From NCBI RefSeq assembly GCF_000293865.2, contig NZ_ALKN02000004.1, forward strand, positions 124,001 through 188,000: 64,000 nt of DNA, in the 5' to 3' direction. Positions 59,884-64,000 of the stretch are shown here, one piece after another. The notes beneath the pieces were generated by a model. The model ran no database searches, was not told the origin of the DNA, and saw nothing but the letters and a program-made list of their open reading frames with translations. A program made the position numbers and the translations under genes. The DNA is from Limnohabitans sp. Rim28. GTDB taxonomy: Bacteria; Pseudomonadota; Gammaproteobacteria; Burkholderiales; Burkholderiaceae_C. The stretch's first letter is position 1, and the number at the start of each line of letters is the position of its first letter.

Positions 59884-60729
59884 ATGTTGGCCATCATCGG
59901 AGGCACCGGCCTCTACGAACTTCCGGGCTTGCGCATCACGCAGCGCATACCGGGCAACACCTCCTTTGGGCAGGCTTCTGGCGATGTGCTGCGCGGTCAG
60001 TACCACGGTCAAGAAGTGCTGTTTTTGGCGCGCCACGGCAGCGGCCACCGTTTGTTGCCGCACGAGGTCAATTACCGCGCCAACATTTTTGCCCTCAAGC
60101 AGGCCGGGGCCACCCAGTTGCTCGGGTTTTCGGCGGTGGGCAGCTTGAGCCTGGAGGTCAAGCCCGGCGACATGGCCATGCCCGAGCAGTACTTTGACTG
60201 GACACGGGGCCAGCGTGAACGCACCTTCTTTGGGCAAGGCGTGGCCGCCCATGTGTCCACGGCCAAACCCGTCAGTGCGGGCTTGGTGGATGCCGTCTCA
60301 CAGGCCGCTCAGCGCTGCGGCCTGTCGGTGCACCGGGGCCTGACCTACGGCTGCGTGGAAGGCCCGCGCCTGGGCACGCAGGCCGAAAGCCATTTTCTGC
60401 GCCAAGCCGGTTGTCACTTGGTGGGCATGACCAATGTGCCGGAAGTTTTCTTGGCCCGCGAAGCGCAGATGGCCTACGCCACCGTGGGTCTGGTCACCGA
60501 CTACGACTGTTGGTTGGACGACCCCTCCCAGCACGTCAGTGTGTCCGGTATTTTTGAGCTGTATGGCAAGACCTTGGGCAAAGCTGCGCAGGTGCTCGAT
60601 GCTTTGTTGTCGCAGCCCCTGCCCGAGCCGGACCCGGCCAGTCGCCAGGCGCTGGCCAGCGCCATGCTCACGCCCGATGCGGCACTCACACCAGCGCAAG
60701 CCCAGTGGCTGTCCGTGTTGCGGCGCTGA
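59884..60729 (+). CDS. S-methyl-5'-thioadenosine / purine nucleoside phosphorylase family protein
   Basis: A 281-residue MTAP/PNP family II enzyme: LAIIGGTGLYELPGL, the phosphate-binding FLARHGSGHRLLPHEVNYRANIFAL, CVEGPRLGTQAES and the purine-contacting VGMTNVPEVFLAREAQMAYATVGLVTDYDCW. It should phosphorolyse a 5'-modified adenosine (or inosine) to free base and 5-modified ribose 1-phosphate. In this operon a 5'-deoxyadenosyl product of the ArsS-type enzyme is the obvious candidate substrate. ATG 59884 follows GGGGAG at good spacing. Confidence 0.85.
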   Translation: MLAIIGGTGLYELPGLRITQRIPGNTSFGQASGDVLRGQYHGQEVLFLARHGSGHRLLPHEVNYRANIFALKQAGATQLLGFSAVGSLSLEVKPGDMAMPEQYFDWTRGQRERTFFGQGVAAHVSTAKPVSAGLVDAVSQAAQRCGLSVHRGLTYGCVEGPRLGTQAESHFLRQAGCHLVGMTNVPEVFLAREAQMAYATVGLVTDYDCWLDDPSQHVSVSGIFELYGKTLGKAAQVLDALLSQPLPEPDPASRQALASAMLTPDAALTPAQAQWLSVLRR

Positions 60730-60735
60730 GCGGTC

Positions 60736-61707
60736 TTACGCGCTGAGCACTTGTACCCAGCGCTGCAAGGCCGCGCGTTCGGCTTGCGGGTCAAACAAGG
60801 GCGCACGCAAAGCGCATTGGCGCTCAAGCTCAGCCATGAGCGCCGGGCCGCGGGTGGTGTTGCGGCAAGCCAGCAGCTGTTCGGCCAAGCCATGCGCATC
60901 ACCCGGTTCGAAGTAGCCCGCGTAATCCGTGCCCAGCAGGCCCACATTGCCGTCGATGCGCGAGGCCATCACGGGGGTGCCGCTGCAGATGGCTTCCATC
61001 AGCACATGCGCACCGCCTTCCATGCGGCTGCAGTGCACCAGCAGGTGCGCGCGCTGGATGCGTTGCAGGGTTTGGGCGTGGGGCACGGCGCCCAGCCAGC
61101 GGTAATGCGGGCACTGTGCTTGGGTGGCTTGTGCGGCCTGGCCCAGTGCGGCATCCAGCGGCGCGCCAATGTGGTCGATCCGGATGCCGCTGCCTGCGGG
61201 CAACAAACGGGCTGCGGCCATCAAAGTCAGAGGGTCTTTTTCATCGCGCAAATGGCCCACCATCAGCACCCGCAAGTGGCGTGAGGTTTTGGCCAGTGTT
61301 TGTCGCGTGCCGGTCGATTGAAAAATCACGCGGGCCTTGGCTTGGTGTTCGCTGGGCAGGCTTTGCACGCCCAGGCCCTGCAGCACCACCAAGCTGTGCG
61401 CCAGCGTCAGCGAGCGCTGTGCTTGCGTGTCGTGCGCGATGTCGCGGTACAGGTCGGTGCCGGTCAGCACCAGCCCCAAGCCGCGCTGGCCATGCCGCGC
61501 GTGCCAGGCCTGAATCGAGTCGGCCGAGCGGCGGGCGTGCAGGGCCAGCATCACACCATCGCCATCGGCCTGCGCGTCAGGCCATTGCCGCACGATGCGC
61601 ACCTGCTGGGGTTGCAGCAAGCGTTGCCAGCGGCGCGCGGTTTGCCAGTTGCCGTTGTTGGCGTCGGCCAAGGCGGGGCTGACGATGACGATGCGCAGGG
61701 GATTCAT
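60736..61707 (-). CDS. senB: SenB-like selenosugar synthase / TIGR04348 family glycosyltransferase
   Basis: A 323-residue GT-B fold protein of glycosyltransferase family 1 type. It starts RIVIVSPALADANNGNWQTA and contains LALHARRSADSIQAW, LTGTDLYRDI, VGHLRDEKDPLTLM and RMEGGAHVLMEAICSGTPVMASRIDGNVGLLG. I recognise this as the TIGR04348 group, which includes SenB, the enzyme that makes a selenosugar from a UDP-sugar and selenophosphate in selenoneine synthesis. The SelD gene nearby supplies the co-substrate. No senA is in the window. It converges with the ArsS operon, only 6 bases from its end. ATG 61707 is chosen by family length. Confidence 0.72.
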   Translation of the reverse strand: MNPLRIVIVSPALADANNGNWQTARRWQRLLQPQQVRIVRQWPDAQADGDGVMLALHARRSADSIQAWHARHGQRGLGLVLTGTDLYRDIAHDTQAQRSLTLAHSLVVLQGLGVQSLPSEHQAKARVIFQSTGTRQTLAKTSRHLRVLMVGHLRDEKDPLTLMAAARLLPAGSGIRIDHIGAPLDAALGQAAQATQAQCPHYRWLGAVPHAQTLQRIQRAHLLVHCSRMEGGAHVLMEAICSGTPVMASRIDGNVGLLGTDYAGYFEPGDAHGLAEQLLACRNTTRGPALMAELERQCALRAPLFDPQAERAALQRWVQVLSA

Positions 61708-61889
61708 GGCCCATTTATAGCCGAGCGCTCTGAAACCGCAGTCAAGAGCAGTGGCTTTGGGAAAAACGCCCTTTTTTGCGTTCAATTCCCCCTTTAGATT
61801 TCGGATAAATCTGAGTGTTTTCTTTGATCGTTCCGTTTTTTGTAGAATATCAAGCTCGATTGCGATTCTTCTACACCCAGGACCCTTTC
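61708..61889. promoter_or_regulatory. Divergent promoter region between senB-like gene and efflux operon
   Basis: This AT-richer gap contains TAGAAT (61843-61848), a -10 candidate for the plus-strand efflux genes, without a clear -35, and a 6-base inverted repeat AGATTT-CGGAT-AAATCT (61796-61812) that might bind a regulator. An AGGA box precedes the TolC-type ATG at 61890. Confidence 0.4.
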
Positions 61890-63245
61890 ATGATTCGCTC
61901 TAGGCGCTTACCGCTGCCACTGCACAGACATTCTTTGAACAGCATGGCGTGTTTGGCCATCTCGGTGCTCGTTTGCACAGGGGCCAGCCCGGCTTGGGCT
62001 TCGACCCCCAGCAGCACGGCCAGCGCAGTGCAGACCGCAGGCCTCAGCCGTGCGGCCGAGTTGCCAGAATTTGACACGGCCAGTTTGGAGGCCCTGGTTC
62101 TGCAGTTCAACCCCTTGCTGCGGGCCACCGGCCAGTCCGTCGATGCCGCTCGGGCATCGGTCACCTCGGCCGGCGCTTTGCTCAACCCGCGCATTGACGT
62201 GTCACGCGGGCCTTGGCAACAGTTGGGCTCGGGCTCTGCTTCGAGCCAAAGCTGGACGTTCACCCAACCCATTGAAAACCCCCAATTGCGCAGAGCGCGC
62301 ATGGACAGTGCGCAAGCCGGTGTTTCCAGTGCCGAGCAGCAGCGTGCCAACGTGCGCAATGACCTGTTGGCGCAGTTGCGCATGCGTATTTTTGAGGCCT
62401 TGCTGCATCAGGGTGAAGCCGAGGCCGCTGCCGAGTCCTTGACCTTGTTGGAACAAGTCCAGCAGCGGGTGCGCGTTCGGGTCAGCAGTGGCGAGGCGCC
62501 ACGCTATGAGCTGATCAAAGCCGACTCCGAAGTCATCAACGCCCGTGAGCGCCAGCAAACCGCCGCTTTGCGCGCCGACAACACGCTGCTTGAAATCAGC
62601 CGATTGGCGGCCGGGCAGTTGCCTGCCCGCTGGAAGCTCAAGCCGCCCACGCCCAGCGAAAGGGCGCTCAACCAGACCTTGGAGCAGTTGCAAGCCAGTG
62701 CCAGCCAGTTCAACCCGGAGTTGAGGATCCTGCAGCACGAGTTGGACCGTGCCAAGTCCCGGCTGGCGTCCGTGCGTGCCAGCGTGGTGCCTTCGGTGGA
62801 CCTGCGTTACTCGCAAATGTCAGACCCCCAAGTGCGCCAGTCGCAATGGGGCATCGGCGTGCAGATCCCCCTTTTAGACCAGCGCACTGGCCCGATCGCC
62901 GAAGCGGTGGCGGAGCTCGAAAGAGCGCGCACACGCTATGAAGGCCGACAAGCCGAAATGACCCAACAAATCTTGTTGGCTTGGCGGTCGCTTGAAATGT
63001 CCCGCTTGCGTGTCGACGCCTTGAGCCAAGGCGTTGTTCGCGAGGCCGAATCGGCCTTGCGTGTGGCCGAAGCCGCCTACCGCTTTGGCGAGCGTGGCAT
63101 TTTGGATGTGCTGGACGCCCAACGTGTTTTGCGCAGCGTGCGCGCAGACCTGTTGCAAGCCCGTTACCAGATGCAAGTCGCTCGCATCACCCTTGTTCAA
63201 CTCAGTGGCCGTTATGCCGCTGATGCCACCCCATCTGTGAAATGA
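61890..63245 (+). CDS. TolC family outer-membrane efflux protein (CzcC-like)
   Basis: A 451-residue outer-membrane factor. A signal peptide (about 1-45, MACLAISVLVCTGASPAWA) is followed by two repeated OEP units rich in heptads, with GIGVQIPLLDQRTGPIAEAVAELERARTRYEGR in the second and RFGERGILDVLDAQRVLRSVRADLLQARYQ near the end. Such proteins form the trimeric exit duct of RND pumps. The CzcB-type adaptor gene overlaps its stop. A metal-efflux role (CzcC/CusC) is the likeliest, but drug efflux cannot be excluded without the pump. Confidence 0.88.
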   Translation: MIRSRRLPLPLHRHSLNSMACLAISVLVCTGASPAWASTPSSTASAVQTAGLSRAAELPEFDTASLEALVLQFNPLLRATGQSVDAARASVTSAGALLNPRIDVSRGPWQQLGSGSASSQSWTFTQPIENPQLRRARMDSAQAGVSSAEQQRANVRNDLLAQLRMRIFEALLHQGEAEAAAESLTLLEQVQQRVRVRVSSGEAPRYELIKADSEVINARERQQTAALRADNTLLEISRLAAGQLPARWKLKPPTPSERALNQTLEQLQASASQFNPELRILQHELDRAKSRLASVRASVVPSVDLRYSQMSDPQVRQSQWGIGVQIPLLDQRTGPIAEAVAELERARTRYEGRQAEMTQQILLAWRSLEMSRLRVDALSQGVVREAESALRVAEAAYRFGERGILDVLDAQRVLRSVRADLLQARYQMQVARITLVQLSGRYAADATPSVK

Positions 63246-64000
63246 TCCCTATGCCACTCCATGTCAAATCTCTTGTGGGCACGCGTGTCTTTTTGTTGTC
63301 CACCGTTTTGAGCGCCTTTGTTTTGACCGGCTGCGGCAAACCGTCTGTACCGGTGGCGGCCGAGGCGGCCAAACCCGCTGGCGACCCTTTGCAAATTCAA
63401 GTCGAGCCTTCCATGGCCAGCCGCTTCAAAGTGGCCGATGCGGCCATGAGCAACATTGTCCCCATCCAAGAAGTGCCTGGCCGAATCGAGGCCAATGAGC
63501 GCCAAGTGACCCGCATTGGCGCCTCGGTCACCGGCCGCGTCACCGAGTTGTTGGTGGAGGTGGGTGACCGCATCAAAGCGGGCCAACCCTTGGCGCGGGT
63601 TGCCAGCCCAGAGTTGACGCAAGCCCAGATGGCTTTTTTGCGCGCCCACTCCAATGCCGGCTTGGCTGAGCGCGCCGTCGACCGTGCGCGCCAACTCTTT
63701 CAAGCCGACGTGATCGGTGCCGCTGAATTGCAGCGCCGCGAGTCCGAGTTGTCGGTGGCCCGCGCCGAAATGCGCGCACTGAGCGACCAACTCAAGTTGC
63801 TGGGCATCGCGGGCGCCCCCTTGGAAGCGCTGCGCGACCAAGGCGCTTTGCAATCCCATGCGCCCATTTTGGCCACCCAGTCGGGCGTTCTGCTGGAGAG
63901 AAAAATCAGCAATGGCCAAGTGGTGCAACCCGGTGACCACCTGTTTACTGTGGCCGATTTGGGCAATGTCTGGGTGAGCGGTGCTTTGCCTGAGCAAACA
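63242..64000 (+). CDS. RND efflux periplasmic adaptor (CzcB-like lipoprotein), cut by window edge
   Basis: An open frame runs off the right edge after about 253 residues. It begins with a lipoprotein signal (STVLSAFVLTGC, lipobox LTGC near residue 31). The adaptor signature follows: VTRIGASVTGRVTELLVEVGDRIKAGQPLARV (barrel-sandwich half), a helical hairpin rich in Q, A, E and R, and QSGVLLERKISNGQVVQPGDHLFTVADLGNVWV. ATG 63242 overlaps the TolC-type stop (ATGA); an ATG three codons later is also possible. The pump subunit should follow beyond the window. Confidence 0.88.
   Translation, partial: MIPMPLHVKSLVGTRVFLLSTVLSAFVLTGCGKPSVPVAAEAAKPAGDPLQIQVEPSMASRFKVADAAMSNIVPIQEVPGRIEANERQVTRIGASVTGRVTELLVEVGDRIKAGQPLARVASPELTQAQMAFLRAHSNAGLAERAVDRARQLFQADVIGAAELQRRESELSVARAEMRALSDQLKLLGIAGAPLEALRDQGALQSHAPILATQSGVLLERKISNGQVVQPGDHLFTVADLGNVWVSGALPEQT

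Overview
The window is about 64 kb of GC-rich, densely coding chromosomal DNA. Its gene content and order (mreBCD-mrdA beside gatCAB, DUF3567, two Bug-type solute receptors, a split-type MetH behind an S-adenosylhomocysteine riboswitch, and dolP-diaA-yraN/rsmI) point to a betaproteobacterium of the Burkholderiales, most likely Comamonadaceae (Limnohabitans/Rhodoferax-like). No rRNA, tRNA, CRISPR array or insertion sequence was seen.

Layout. 0-9 kb: a VOC protein, the cell-shape operon mreB-mreC-mreD-mrdA (minus strand) and the tRNA amidotransferase operon gatCAB (plus strand). 8.8-28.3 kb: a fumarylacetoacetase-like gene divergent from an IclR regulator; DUF3108 and DUF3567 genes; an AbrB-type membrane protein; a class III aminotransferase; purU with a LysR regulator; glcD; a MarR-FAD monooxygenase-DUF2783 operon behind a perfect 30-bp palindrome; a biotinyl-carboxyltransferase fusion; a type-3 asparaginase; the PLP homeostasis protein; a hydroxyacid dehydrogenase; and dolP/diaA/yraN head-to-head with rsmI. 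28.3-35.6 kb: a class II aldolase-like protein and a phosphatase, then a two-component system followed by a cyanate/nitrate ABC transporter and cyanase. 35.7-39.7 kb: SAH riboswitch, MetH lacking its homocysteine domain, DUF6352. 39.7-43.2 kb: an accessory-looking patch with a decayed CDP-alcohol phosphatidyltransferase, an orphan CopG/BrnA-type antitoxin, an unknown protein, a 550-bp intergenic region full of repeats, and a Fic protein lacking its catalytic histidine. 43.3-53.9 kb: a TVP38-flavoprotein fusion, DUF3047, a methyltransferase, two Bug receptors, a 3-oxoacid CoA-transferase pair, a CMD-family protein, a solute receptor, a HAD dehalogenase and a double cupin.

The most interesting region is 54.0-61.7 kb. 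A fused flavoprotein-SelD (selenophosphate synthase) diverges from a tight operon encoding an ArsS-type radical SAM enzyme, two glycosyltransferase-like proteins of the families named after arsenosugar biosynthesis, a metallophosphoesterase and an MTA/purine nucleoside phosphorylase. This operon converges on a glycosyltransferase resembling the selenosugar synthase SenB. No SenA (selenoneine synthase) and no ArsM (arsenite methyltransferase) is present in the window. I infer a dedicated pathway for an organo-selenium and/or organo-arsenic sugar metabolite that matches neither known model completely. The window ends in a CzcC/CzcB-like metal or drug efflux operon that runs off the edge.

Start sites were chosen from ribosome-binding sites, overlaps and family length. 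No database search was possible, so family names rest on recognised motifs.
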